Position numbers and translations under genes: made by a program. This document shows, one piece after another, positions 25,011-33,176 of a stretch of 33,176 nucleotides of DNA (its first letter is position 1; each line of letters starts with the position of its first letter). Source of the stretch: Halococcus thailandensis JCM 13552 (GTDB lineage Archaea > Halobacteriota > Halobacteria > Halobacteriales > Halococcaceae). The DNA is taken from the NCBI RefSeq assembly GCF_000336715.1, contig NZ_AOMF01000158.1, positions 22,880 to 56,055 of the forward strand. Reading direction: 5' to 3'. The notes beneath the pieces are model-generated. The model worked only from the letters and a program-made list of their open reading frames with translations, searched no databases and had not been told where the DNA came from.

Positions 25011-26228
25011 ATGGATAAATATGACACACTCTTCGACGACACCGCTCCCGACGACAGCGTGTTCACGGACAAAGGCGCACTCGATCCACTGGGCGAACCC
25101 GAGGACGTCGTCGCCCGCGATCATCAAGAACGCGAACTGGCGACGCTGCTTACTGGGATCGAGGAGGGGTATCTCCCGACGACGGTCTCGATTTACGGGC
25201 CCCCGGGAACGGGCAAGACGCTGACGACCCGGCGTCTCTGTACGGCATACGCTGAGCGTACCGACCGGCTGGCCGTCGAGTACGTCAATCTCAAGGAGAG
25301 TCGTTCGCTGTTCAGTGCTGCAAACGAGATCCATTTCGAACTCACCGGCACAAAGAAAAAAGCCTACGAGGGGCTCGACGGCGTTTTCGAGGGGATCTGG
25401 GAGACGCTTGCGGAGTACCCGGACTGGACAGTGTTGATTCTCGATGAGATCGATCATATCAAACACGACTCGAACTACGACCCGAACGATTTCTTCTATC
25501 GGCTGTTGCGCGGCGAGGGCAAGCTCAAACGCGATATCAAGCTCTCGGCGTGGCTGTTGAGCAACGAGGTACTCGATGTCGATCTACGATTTGACAGTCG
25601 CGTCGAGAGTGCAATGAGTGACGAGGAGGTGTTTTTCCCGCCCTATAACTACTCGAAATTGAAGCAAATCGTCGAGCCACGACTTGAGCGGGCCTTCCGT
25701 GATGGCGGTATTTCCGATCATGCCGTCAATCACGGTATCGAGACGGCTGCGATCCGGTGGAGCGATGCTCGCAAGGCGCTGACTCTCTTTCGCCAGGCCG
25801 GCGAAACGGCAAACGAGATCGGCCTCGACCAGGTAAACGAAGCCTGTCTCGAACGCAACATCGAGACGACGGACAAGGAATCGACTGTCGAGAAGCTCCT
25901 TGAATTGCCCGGGCATCACTTTCTCGTGTTGCTTGGAGCCGCCAGTTGGACCGATCGCACGGGCGAGATCATACAACCGGTCACGACCGAGCAAGTTCGT
26001 GCGACCTACACCAGTTCTCTGCCCGTCGATGACCAACTCGGGACCCGCGCGCTCCGCGAGACGATCGCTGATCTCGAACTGATGGGTCTCGTCGAGACGT
26101 GGGTCGAATCGAAGGGCAGTAACGGCCGTGCGAAACAGATCGAGACGACGTTTGACCCGAACTGGGTCGTCGATATCACGGACCGCTATTTCGAGGACTC
26201 CGAACTGTGGACGAAAGAGTCTGATTAG
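25011..26228 (+). CDS. orc: Orc1/Cdc6 family replication initiator
   Basis: The 405-residue protein is an AAA+ origin-recognition protein. It shows Walker A GPPGTGKT (residues 63-70), Walker B VLILDEID (141-148), the sensor region LSAWLLSNE near 178-186 and RFDSRVESAM, and a C-terminal winged-helix domain from about 300 to 400. Orc1/Cdc6 proteins bind origin repeats and load the MCM helicase. Haloarchaea have many copies, and several serve secondary or plasmid-type origins. The upstream gap is only 151 bases and shows no obvious pair of origin-recognition repeats or AT-rich unwinding element, so this looks like an orphan copy. The start at 25011 (MDKYDTLFDD) matches the family; upstream frame sequence is antisense to the CNNM gene. 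Confidence 0.93.
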   Translation: MDKYDTLFDDTAPDDSVFTDKGALDPLGEPEDVVARDHQERELATLLTGIEEGYLPTTVSIYGPPGTGKTLTTRRLCTAYAERTDRLAVEYVNLKESRSLFSAANEIHFELTGTKKKAYEGLDGVFEGIWETLAEYPDWTVLILDEIDHIKHDSNYDPNDFFYRLLRGEGKLKRDIKLSAWLLSNEVLDVDLRFDSRVESAMSDEEVFFPPYNYSKLKQIVEPRLERAFRDGGISDHAVNHGIETAAIRWSDARKALTLFRQAGETANEIGLDQVNEACLERNIETTDKESTVEKLLELPGHHFLVLLGAASWTDRTGEIIQPVTTEQVRATYTSSLPVDDQLGTRALRETIADLELMGLVETWVESKGSNGRAKQIETTFDPNWVVDITDRYFEDSELWTKESD

Positions 26229-26524
26229 TGGCCTATTTCCTGCCCTTTGGAGGATGTCACGTCAATTCAGTCCAGACGACCGAGATCCCCGCGACGTTCG
26301 CGGTGCATGACCTCGCCCACTCCACGTATTATCGGGCTCCCGTATTCGGCGAGGTCACACTCACCGACGGGGTGAATGATTTGATCCGCGGCGAGCAGGC
26401 GTTCGATACACTGTACAACAGTGCGTCCGCATCCGAACGCTCGGACCGCTGAACGGGACTGGAACGGCATACTCTCTGACAATCTGGTGGCAGTTAGATT
26501 CCTTTGATGGGCTGGTGCTATCGT
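26229..26524. other. Intergenic region, 296 bases
   Basis: The gap separates the convergent orc1/cdc6 and permease genes. A 74-residue frame with a GTG start overlaps the orc1/cdc6 stop (26228-26452), but it has no recognisable motif and could be the tail of a lost gene. I see no RNA gene. Confidence 0.5.
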
Positions 26525-27727
26525 TCACAGCAGATACTGCAGCACGATGACCGCTGTCACGCTCGTGACCACTGCAACCGGCAGCCCGATACGGACGAGT
26601 CGGCGAACCGAGATCGCGATCCCGTTTCGCGAGCTCTGATCGAGGACGAGCAACGTTGCCGCACTGGCGATCGGTGTCGCGTTCCCGGCGAGCGTACTCA
26701 CTGCGGCGAGTAGATACCAGCCCTGCTGGTCGGTGATTGCTGTCGATAGCAAAACGACCGCCGGCACGTTGCTCACGAGATTCGAGAGTACGAACGTCGC
26801 TCCCGCGAGCGCCCACCCCTCAGTGAACGTTTCGAGCGTGCGGACCAGCACCGTCCCCTCAAGCCCGCCCACGAGGACGAAGATCCCGACGAACAACACG
26901 ATGATGTCCCAGTCGATACGTCCCAGGATCTCGTTGCCCGGTACCCGTCGGAACAGCTGTAGCCATGCGATATGGAGCACGCCCATCGAGGCTGCGATCA
27001 CCCCCGGGTTCACGTCGGGGAGTGCTGCGAGCAACACGACCGTGCACAACAGTATGCCAGCGCTTGAGAGTGCCCACGCCCGATCGAGGTCAGAGGCTGG
27101 GAGGTCGATACTGAACGCACGGCTCTCAGTCAACGGGAACAGCATCACCCCGGCGATCACGAGCCCGAGGCCGGCGATGGGCCCGAGGACGCGCACGAAC
27201 CCGACGGTCGTCAACGGACTGTGGCTCAGGATATACGCGTTCTGTGGGTTCCCGAGCGGTGTTGCGAGACTGCCGATGTTCGCGCCGAGAACGACGGCTA
27301 CTAGCGGTGGGACCGGATCGAGGTCCGTGTCGCGAACGGCTTGAATCAGCACTGGCGTTAGCAGGATTACTGTTGCATCGTTGAGTGCCACCGTGCTCAT
27401 CGCCGCCGCAAGCCCAAGCGCCCCGAGGCTGAGTCGTCGCGGTGTGCCCGTCCGTTTGACGAGCTGTGTGGCTGCCCAGTCGTAAAATCCGCTTTGGGCT
27501 AGCGCTTCGACGTGCGCGAGCATCCCGAACAACAGCAAGATTGTACCGGTGTCGATACTCGCGAGTGCCGCCGACGGCGAGAGTGCCCCACTGAGGATCA
27601 CGGCGACTGCACCGACCGCGGCGGTGATCGACCGCGACAGCGGATACAGTCCGATACGACGGACGAACAGTAATCCGAAGGTTCCGAGAACGACCGCTAT
27701 TACTAGTGGTTCCGACGGCATACTCAT
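26525..27727 (-). CDS. SLC13/ArsB-type anion permease
   Basis: The 400-residue protein has ten to twelve hydrophobic segments and the two-fold layout of the ion transporter superfamily (ArsB, NhaD, SLC13/citrate-like). Repeated signatures are LNDATVILLTPVLIQ near 123-137 with GANIGSLATPLGNPQNAY near 157-174, and SNLVSNVPAVVLLSTAI near 319-335 with AGNATPIASAATLLVLDQ near 350-367. These Asn/Pro hairpins bind substrate and cation. Substrates in the family include arsenite, sulfate, dicarboxylates and sodium/proton exchange; none can be chosen here, and there are no arsenic genes nearby. The start is placed at the ATG at 27727 (MSMPSEPLV), or two codons later; upstream codons to 27835 are unlike the family. 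Confidence 0.88.
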   Translation of the reverse strand: MSMPSEPLVIAVVLGTFGLLFVRRIGLYPLSRSITAAVGAVAVILSGALSPSAALASIDTGTILLLFGMLAHVEALAQSGFYDWAATQLVKRTGTPRRLSLGALGLAAAMSTVALNDATVILLTPVLIQAVRDTDLDPVPPLVAVVLGANIGSLATPLGNPQNAYILSHSPLTTVGFVRVLGPIAGLGLVIAGVMLFPLTESRAFSIDLPASDLDRAWALSSAGILLCTVVLLAALPDVNPGVIAASMGVLHIAWLQLFRRVPGNEILGRIDWDIIVLFVGIFVLVGGLEGTVLVRTLETFTEGWALAGATFVLSNLVSNVPAVVLLSTAITDQQGWYLLAAVSTLAGNATPIASAATLLVLDQSSRNGIAISVRRLVRIGLPVAVVTSVTAVIVLQYLL

Positions 27728-27814
27728 TATCAACCGCTCCGCGTGGACACGAATATCACGAATTGACCAGTTGGTATGGTTTCGGCTATTGGCTGAGGAT
27801 CTGCTATTGCTGCT

Positions 27815-27824
27815 CTTAAATAAC
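27815..27824 (-). promoter_or_regulatory. TATA box candidate of the anion permease gene
   Basis: On the minus strand GTTATTTAAG matches the haloarchaeal TATA consensus. Transcription would begin near 27790, leaving a leader of about 60 bases before 27727. Confidence 0.4.
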
Positions 27825-27835
27825 AAAGATACCAA

Positions 27836-29440
27836 TTAAAAATAAGATTATAATTTCAACTCCATATATCATATAAATGCCCATTCGAAATGTATAGACT
27901 CCGCGGATATGCTTGCCCTTCACCTAGTTGTGTCTATAGATAAACCACAGCTGGATACACGGACTAAAATTCATTTATAGCACTTTTAGCCCAATCTCAG
28001 GCGATAGAGTGCATCCCACGAACGATACTTTTCTTTGGAGAATACGGTTGTATATCTCTTTGTGATCCGAACGTCAACCGTCTCGCCAGCAAACGACTAT
28101 CAACAATCGTAGCTGACACAGTACGTACTGGTGGCCAGTTCGGTTGGACATCGTCTGCTGAATCGGGACCGGCCGATCGGTGACGGTGTGATCGACGACA
28201 CCGTTCGACGCAACCGATGGTGGTACGGATTTTCGCGGACCAAACGCCGTTCCGTGGTATCTCGAACCATCATTTTCAGAAACACCTCGATCTCCTCGAA
28301 CTGTGGAGCAATTCACCGAACGATTGGTTTGAGACACTGCTATGTTACGCGATCCCGGGATGTGCGGACCCAAAACCGATCCACGATCAGGCGAGTCTGG
28401 AGCGACGGAAGGTAGATCCCGAGCGCAGGGCGGACGGCTCCACATTGTGTGACCGCTCACCGGCACATTTGGCGAATGATTGCTGGCGATGCCGAACACA
28501 CGATGGTTTCGATGCGAAACGAATCGCGCCGCCTTCGGAGGAAGGGTGGCTATCGTGGCACGTCTCGAGCAACCCGATGGATGGCCTGTTGTTTCGTTGG
28601 AAACGATCGGCTGTCGTGGCCGACGCTCCGTGATCGGGCGCCATATCGACGGCAGGAACCCATCGAAAGCGGTCCACCGCTGGCGGTTCGACAGTGATCG
28701 TCCCGGCTGGCCGATCGCCGATTACTGATCACTGATCGTGAAACTCCTGCGGATATGCTGTCCGGTGGGTGGGTTGTCGATTCCGAGCGATCACCGATCG
28801 CCGTTCCTGTGAGTCCCTGTGAGCGTGTCAGCGAGGGGTCCGGATCCAGCCGCCTGCAGACTGATGGCTTTGGATGCGCGATCGATGCTGTAACCGTCCG
28901 ACGATCCCGGTTCCACGGCGCAGGCTGTTCATCAGACAGTCGGTGTGATCGTCGGCTAGCGATGGTGCGGCTGCTATCGCCACTGTTGAATGGCGATCAT
29001 GGTGGCAGTTTCTCAGACACCGTTTGTCAGGGAATGAGTGGACGTGACGCGTTTTTGCCATCCGGTGTACCGGTATGTCACTGCCGACGGACTGCTTTAC
29101 TGAAAACGGACGACGGCAGGAGTTTGCGGTAGCCTGTCATAGAATACTTCACGTACCTCACCAGGAGCCCAAGAAACGGTATCTGAGAAACAGCCAGTAT
29201 TGTCGCAATCAGAGCCAGCGGTAGCGGGCCTCTCGATTGGGATGTGAAAATCATGCCAACCGTTCTATGACACTCTGGTTTGCGGGGGAAGACGATCGCT
29301 CTCCACGATCGGTGGGCGATTTCGTTGTCCGGGATGGCTCCGTCGCTCACTGTACACATTGTTCCTGGCGACCGCCGGTGATTTTGCCTTTTGACACGTA
29401 GCAAGCGGAAGCCCACGACTTGAGTGGTCTGCGAAAGAAT
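27836..29440. other. Gene-poor region with AT-rich island
   Basis: The first part is very AT-rich: bases 27841-27900 have 15 G/C of 60. From about 28080 the DNA returns to mid GC, but no frame looks like a real protein; the open frames there (for example 28217-28633) have Arg/Trp/Cys-rich, non-halophilic composition. A minus-strand frame at 29078-29254 encodes 58 residues with one hydrophobic stretch (LPLALIATILAVSQIPFLGL) and may be a small membrane protein or the tail of a lost one. The region is probably decayed DNA. Confidence 0.6.
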
Positions 29441-29454
29441 TGGACATGTCCAGA

Positions 29455-30234
29455 ACAGGCGTGAGAAGGTCTCTGTTGAATCGTTAGCCGACGAATCGAC
29501 TGCTTTGGACATCGGCGCGAACAACCTCGTCGCCTGTACCACCACGACTGGCGAGCAGTATCTGTACGCTGGACGCAACGAGTTCGACCGCTTCCGCGAG
29601 ACCACGCGAGAAATCGCGCGATTGCAGTCGAAACTCCCCGAAGGGCGATACAGCAGCGAGCGCATCCGGCGGCTGTACCGGAAGCGAACTGCCCGGCGCG
29701 ACCACGCGCAAGACGCACTCTGCCGCGACTTGATGGAGTGCCTTTTCACGCCGAGGGCGTTTCGACGGTGTACGTCGGGGCGCTCACGGGCATTCTCGAA
29801 GCGTCGTGGTCGGTGCGGGTGAACGCAAAGACGCACAACTTCTGGGCGTTTCGCGCGTTCCTGAACCGACTCGCAACGACCGCCGAGGAGTTCGGTATCA
29901 CCGTCGAAGTCCGCTCCGAAGCGTGGACCTCGCCAGAATGCCCGCAGTGCGGTTCGATGGACCGAACCACACGGCACAAGGACACACTGACCTGCGAGTG
30001 TGGCTTCGAGGGACACGCGGACCTCGTAGCATCCGAGACGTTCCTCAAGCGACCCGCCGAGACACCAAGGCCGATGGCACGGCCCGTGCGATCGAGTGGG
30101 ACAGCCACGATTGGTTGGAGACATCACACGCTCATCGTCCCAAAGTAGCGCGCACGAACCCGTACGTTGCCTTCGTGGGGTGGGGCGCTACTGCCCGGCG
30201 AAGACCACCAGTGCGAGGACTCCCACGGCTTTAG
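29455..30234 (+). pseudogene. Decayed tnpB (5' part missing, two frameshifts)
   Basis: Coding traces match the second half of a haloarchaeal TnpB subfamily different from the intact copy at 3742. RuvC-I reads [20 protein letters not shown] (from about 29506), followed by the helical [20 protein letters not shown]. The frame then changes near 29740 to EGVSTVYVG and [20 protein letters not shown], with the zinc ribbon ECPQCGS...[13 protein letters not shown] second frame change near 30090 leads to [14 protein letters not shown]. The N-terminal half is absent. The right-end hairpin at about 30212-30240 and GGAGGATGTCAA at 30241-30252 follow, so the 3' end of the element survives. It cannot make an active nuclease. 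Confidence 0.85.
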
Positions 30235-30252
30235 CCGTGCGGAGGATGTCAA
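30212..30252. repeat. Right end of the decayed tnpB element
   Basis: The hairpin CCACGGC-TTTA-GCCGTGCGG with flanking bases, then GGAGGATGTCAA, is the same terminal sequence as at 5057-5068. It shows where the element ended. Confidence 0.7.
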
Positions 30253-31794
30253 CACTGTACTGAAACATGCTCTGTGAACTGTGCTCCAGCCTGATTGTTG
30301 CACTTCTTCGATTGGGGAGACCATCCGCTCAACAACGTCCTACTGATGCGCGTCGATCCGATCGTACTGTCCACGTCGATCACTGCCACCTCGGGGGCAC
30401 TCACGATTTTGCGGCCCCAAACACGGGCCGTCTCATGTGCACAATTAGTGCATCCCGTCGCTGTCTCGAATTTTTGCTAGCGTTAGCTCTGAACAGCAAC
30501 TGACTGGTCGTCGACCGGTGTCCGTATTCTGCAGCGCCCGTTCTGTTTGCGGTACGATTCGGCGCGATGACTCGGTCCGTTGGAGCGAGCAGTGACCGCG
30601 ATGCTCGTACCGATACGGCGATCGATCCTCGTGTGCGATACCGTTTCCGTGGCTCTCGATTAGCCGCCATCTGCTGGTACACCGGGCACACTCACTTCGT
30701 TTCATTGCATTCACCCTTATCCTGCGAAGCTGCTGGCCGATTGTGATTGCCGATGTACTGCTTTAGCAGTCGGTAGCGGCGATATTATTCCCTTTCAGAC
30801 GGTCGATTCGATTGTGACCGGGTCCGATCATCGGTCCGATACGATTTCGATCGATCGTCGTTTGGCGGCTCCGTTCATCGATGGCGGCCGGCGGCTCGCT
30901 CCGGCGTTGCGGTGGCCGGCCGAGTCTCCGTTCTGTTGGCGGTCGTGACGCTTCGACCGGTTGGGCGGGATGTCTCTTCGTGTGGCTCTGCCCTCGAGGC
31001 GAGTCGGTGTCCGTGGGCCGGTCGATCGGTGACGATTCCCATCCGGTGATCGTCGACCGGTGATCACGGCTGGTTGGTGTGTGACTCCGTGATGCGATGC
31101 TCGTGAAGTGTGCTGATCGTACCTGTCCGGGCGTCGGTCAGTCCGTCCCGTACTGCCCTTTCCCGACAGGCCGGCGCCTGTGTGTGAGTTCCGATCGCGT
31201 TGTGCAGGACGGCTGTTTCCTGACGCTTTGACCCGGCCGTGGCGACGGGGTCCCGCGGGTGTTGTGGTCGATGCGTTCGTCGCGTCGGTAGGCTGTGCCG
31301 TGTTCGCGATGTCGATGGCTGTTTTTCATCCCCCTGGATGGAACTGATCGAATCCATGAGGCGAAACGATACCCATTGTAGTCGATTTCCGCGACCGATC
31401 TGCACGTCCGTCCGACAGTATCAGGGACGGCGGTCGCGGGACGGCTACCGCGCCGTGCTCGGTCAGTAGTACGATGGACACCGGAGAGAACGAGCTGTTC
31501 CCGTCGTTTGTGAGTCGGCGTGGCTACGGGCGTCCCGACGCGTGTTCGTGAGCGGTTCGTTGGCCCGATTGCTGCGCTTTCGGTGCTGTCCGTTCGATGT
31601 TTGTCTCGGGTGTGGGCGTCGATTGGGGTCGTTCGGTGGCCATCGATCGCGACAGAGCACACCTGTGCGGTCATCGGCGGACAGCGACGGCTCGGTGCGG
31701 TCGTCGTCGGCCGGGCGGTTCCCCTGAGAACGCAGTTCGTGCTATCGCCGTCAGGACCTCCGGCTGCTCGTCTGCTTCGGGGCGGACGTGACGA
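30253..31794. other. Gene desert, keto-skewed on the plus strand
   Basis: No convincing gene was found in about 1.5 kb. From about 30880 to 31790 the plus strand is poor in A: 31561-31620 contains A2 C15 G22 T21 and 31261-31320 contains A4 C13 G24 T19. Open frames here are Arg/Thr/His-rich on the minus strand or Val/Gly/Cys-rich on the plus strand and look like products of composition. A small hairpin (ACTGC-TTTA-GCAGT, 30758-30771) resembles tnpB element ends. Near 31042-31067 the motif CCGGTGATC occurs twice beside GTCGACCGGTGATCAC. Confidence 0.55.
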
Positions 31795-32868
31795 TCACGA
31801 CAGATGCTGCCAGATCTCGAGTGGGTCGGCGTCGTTCAACGCGGCGTTGGTCTGCATCTTCCGCAGTTCGGTGATACAGCGTTTGGCGACCAGCGGGTGG
31901 ATATCGGCCGGTGTGAACGCAACGTCGAGATCCATCAGCTCCGGCCAGTGTTCGGCCCAGATATCCTCGACGACACGAGGGTAGAGCTCCTCGTTCAACT
32001 GGAGCCCGAACTCGTAGCCGTCTTCGACGACCAGCTTGCGGATCTGCTTGCGGATCCGCCCCGGCGTGCAGTAGGTCCCGACGACGTATTCGGCACCTGA
32101 CTCCGCCTCCGCAGGTCGTTGGCCGAACTGCTCACGATTCAGCTCCCGAAACGCCTCGCGGACGATCTTCGCTCGCCTGCCCAGTTCGTCGCTTCGCAAC
32201 ACGACGCCTTCGACTCGGATATCGTCGGCCAGCGACGACGATGGGAAGCTGTACGTCTCCGGCTCGACGGTCGTCTGCCGATCGCGGATCGTCGCCGGTA
32301 CGAACGATCTGTCGGTGGCTGTCGCGTCGACGCGAATGCGCTCGAAACAGTCCCAGGCGCTGTCGATGCCGAGAAACCCCTCGAAGGTCTCTTCGTAGGG
32401 GTTGCCCGGTGGCGTCATGGTTTCGACTGCCGCGTAGGGAAGCACGTCGAAGCCGATCAGTGCCGGGAGATCACGGTCGGTATAGCCGTAATCGAGCGTC
32501 GAGTAAACGAGGTTCTCGGCGTAGACGATCAGCGGTCCGTCGTACTCGTCGTGTAACGATCGGAGCGCGGTGGCGTCGATGCCGTCACGGAGACAGCGAA
32601 CAGCTCGATGTAGCGCACCGTCGATCTCCGCCAGTGGATCACGATGGGAGCCCCGAATCGTCTTTCGCGTTCCGAACACGAGCGCACCGTCGCCATCGGC
32701 AGCAGTAGCGACCTGGTCCGGATACCACTCGGCATACCGTTCGTCGTACAGCGTGAAACGAAACGCGCTGCCGTCGAACTTCTCGATGACGCTCAGATCC
32801 GGCGCTTCGAACAGATCCTCAGGGACGACCGGATGATCGTAGCGCGGAATTTTCGGATAGACTTTCAT
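31795..32868 (-). CDS. RNA ligase family protein (nucleotidyltransferase, Rnl2-like)
   Basis: The 357-residue protein carries the motif set of covalent nucleotidyltransferase ligases: motif I EKFDGS with the adenylated Lys30, motif III VYAENLVYSTLDY with Glu118, motif IV VEGVVLR with Glu220 and motif V AKIVRE with Lys234. The C-terminal 110 residues are helical and charged, probably an RNA-binding extension. Family knowledge: such enzymes seal nicks or ends in RNA with ATP, as in T4 Rnl2-type repair, and haloarchaeal viruses as well as hosts encode relatives. There is no tRNA-splicing, RtcB or kinase/phosphatase partner here. The ATG at 32868 (MKVYPKIPRYDHPVV) matches the fold's N-terminus. 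It stands alone, with its 3' side facing the A-poor desert. Confidence 0.85.
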   Translation of the reverse strand: MKVYPKIPRYDHPVVPEDLFEAPDLSVIEKFDGSAFRFTLYDERYAEWYPDQVATAADGDGALVFGTRKTIRGSHRDPLAEIDGALHRAVRCLRDGIDATALRSLHDEYDGPLIVYAENLVYSTLDYGYTDRDLPALIGFDVLPYAAVETMTPPGNPYEETFEGFLGIDSAWDCFERIRVDATATDRSFVPATIRDRQTTVEPETYSFPSSSLADDIRVEGVVLRSDELGRRAKIVREAFRELNREQFGQRPAEAESGAEYVVGTYCTPGRIRKQIRKLVVEDGYEFGLQLNEELYPRVVEDIWAEHWPELMDLDVAFTPADIHPLVAKRCITELRKMQTNAALNDADPLEIWQHLS

Positions 32869-33048
32869 CGATCGTCGTCCGTCTGCATCGCTCCCGTCGT
32901 GTCACCGGGCAATATGGTGGCTGCGGGACGTTCGCCGGTGGCGGGTCGTTGGCCGTCCGTTCGCTCGAACGGGATCGTCTCCATGCTGTCTCTGTGTGGG
33001 CGATATTTACTACTCTGCCGGCTCCGATCGGTGGTATCGAACTGGGTA

Positions 33049-33176
33049 TGGAACGACCTCACTTACGAGCGCCGTCAACAGTTCTTCGATGGCGAAACCG
33101 TGTGGGAGACCGAGGACTACCGCAAGCGGTATATCGGTGTTCTCGGTTCTGCATCGGCTCAACAAGCCATCCGCAA
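33049..33176 (+). pseudogene. 5' part of another tnpB, cut by the window edge
   Basis: The frame from 33049 reads WNDLTYERRQQFFDGETVWE and then YRKRYIGVLGSASAQQ, an N-terminal segment of the TnpB subfamily whose second half is decayed at 29455-30234. The roughly 30 residues that normally come first are not recognisable upstream: the frame continues back to an ATG at 32983, but MLSLCGRYLLLCRLRS is not family-like. The gene is therefore either 5'-truncated or frameshifted, and its 3' part lies beyond the edge. It may equally be a partial but functional gene if the start is non-standard. Confidence 0.6.

Noticed and set aside
28217-28633. Plus-strand frame of 138 residues in the gene desert
   Set aside because: No motif, non-halophilic composition and no promoter or ribosome site at its start; overlapping frames of equal quality exist.
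29078-30127. Long minus-strand frame of 349 residues
   Set aside because: It is mostly antisense to the decayed tnpB and has Arg/Cys/Ser-rich shadow composition; only the last 58 codons could be anything real.
31138-31674. Minus-strand frame of 178 residues rich in Arg, Thr and His
   Set aside because: The low-T composition of this strand removes stop codons and creates long frames by chance; no protein-like pattern is seen.

Overview
The window is DNA from an extreme halophilic archaeon (class Halobacteria). The signs are high GC with G/C-ending codons, strongly acidic proteins, an Orc1/Cdc6 initiator, an archaeal primase large subunit (PriL), an initiator tRNA with an A1:U72 pair, a Tat-type lipoprotein ABC binding protein, and IS1341-type tnpB elements with haloarchaeal hairpin ends. 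The genus cannot be fixed from the sequence. Bases 1-18 are not genomic: they match the Tn5/Nextera mosaic end, so the left edge is a contig end with untrimmed adapter. The right edge falls inside a tnpB-like gene, a repeat type that often ends contigs.

Layout. 1-7.4 kb: a truncated multi-PAS sensor (minus), a two-helix membrane protein, metY (minus), the initiator tRNA-Met (minus), a complete-looking tnpB-only IS element whose right end sits just before a zinc-ribbon gene, archaetidylserine decarboxylase (minus) divergent from priL, and a small membrane protein. 7.6-14.1 kb: two membrane-protein genes converge on a MoxR ATPase / DUF4350 / small membrane protein / DUF58 cluster (minus). That cluster is interrupted by a plus-strand pair, an HTH regulator and a DUF6516 (TumE-like) toxin candidate, with its own palindromic operator. 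14.4-22.1 kb: an aldehyde dehydrogenase with a probable leaderless GTG start, a DUF1616 membrane protein, a four-gene polar amino-acid ABC importer operon (binding lipoprotein, permease, ATPase, permease), and a Thr/Pro-repeat lipoprotein. 22.1-24.9 kb: two small genes and a tandem pair of CNNM/CBS membrane proteins that share an almost identical 178-base CBS tract.

From about 25 kb the DNA looks like accessory material: an orphan Orc1/Cdc6, an SLC13/ArsB-like anion permease, an AT-rich island, and two gene deserts of about 1.5 kb each. Between the deserts is a decayed tnpB. An RNA ligase (minus) follows, and then the 5' part of another tnpB at the edge. One desert, next to the RNA ligase, is strongly depleted in A on the plus strand.

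Functional themes are membrane and envelope biology (MoxR/DUF58 machinery, archaetidylserine decarboxylase, DUF1616, CNNM), nutrient uptake, replication proteins, and mobile or selfish DNA. The best candidates for something new are the HTH/DUF6516 pair lodged in the MoxR/DUF58 cluster, and the RNA ligase with its A-poor flanking DNA. No defence island, CRISPR array or complete prophage was seen.
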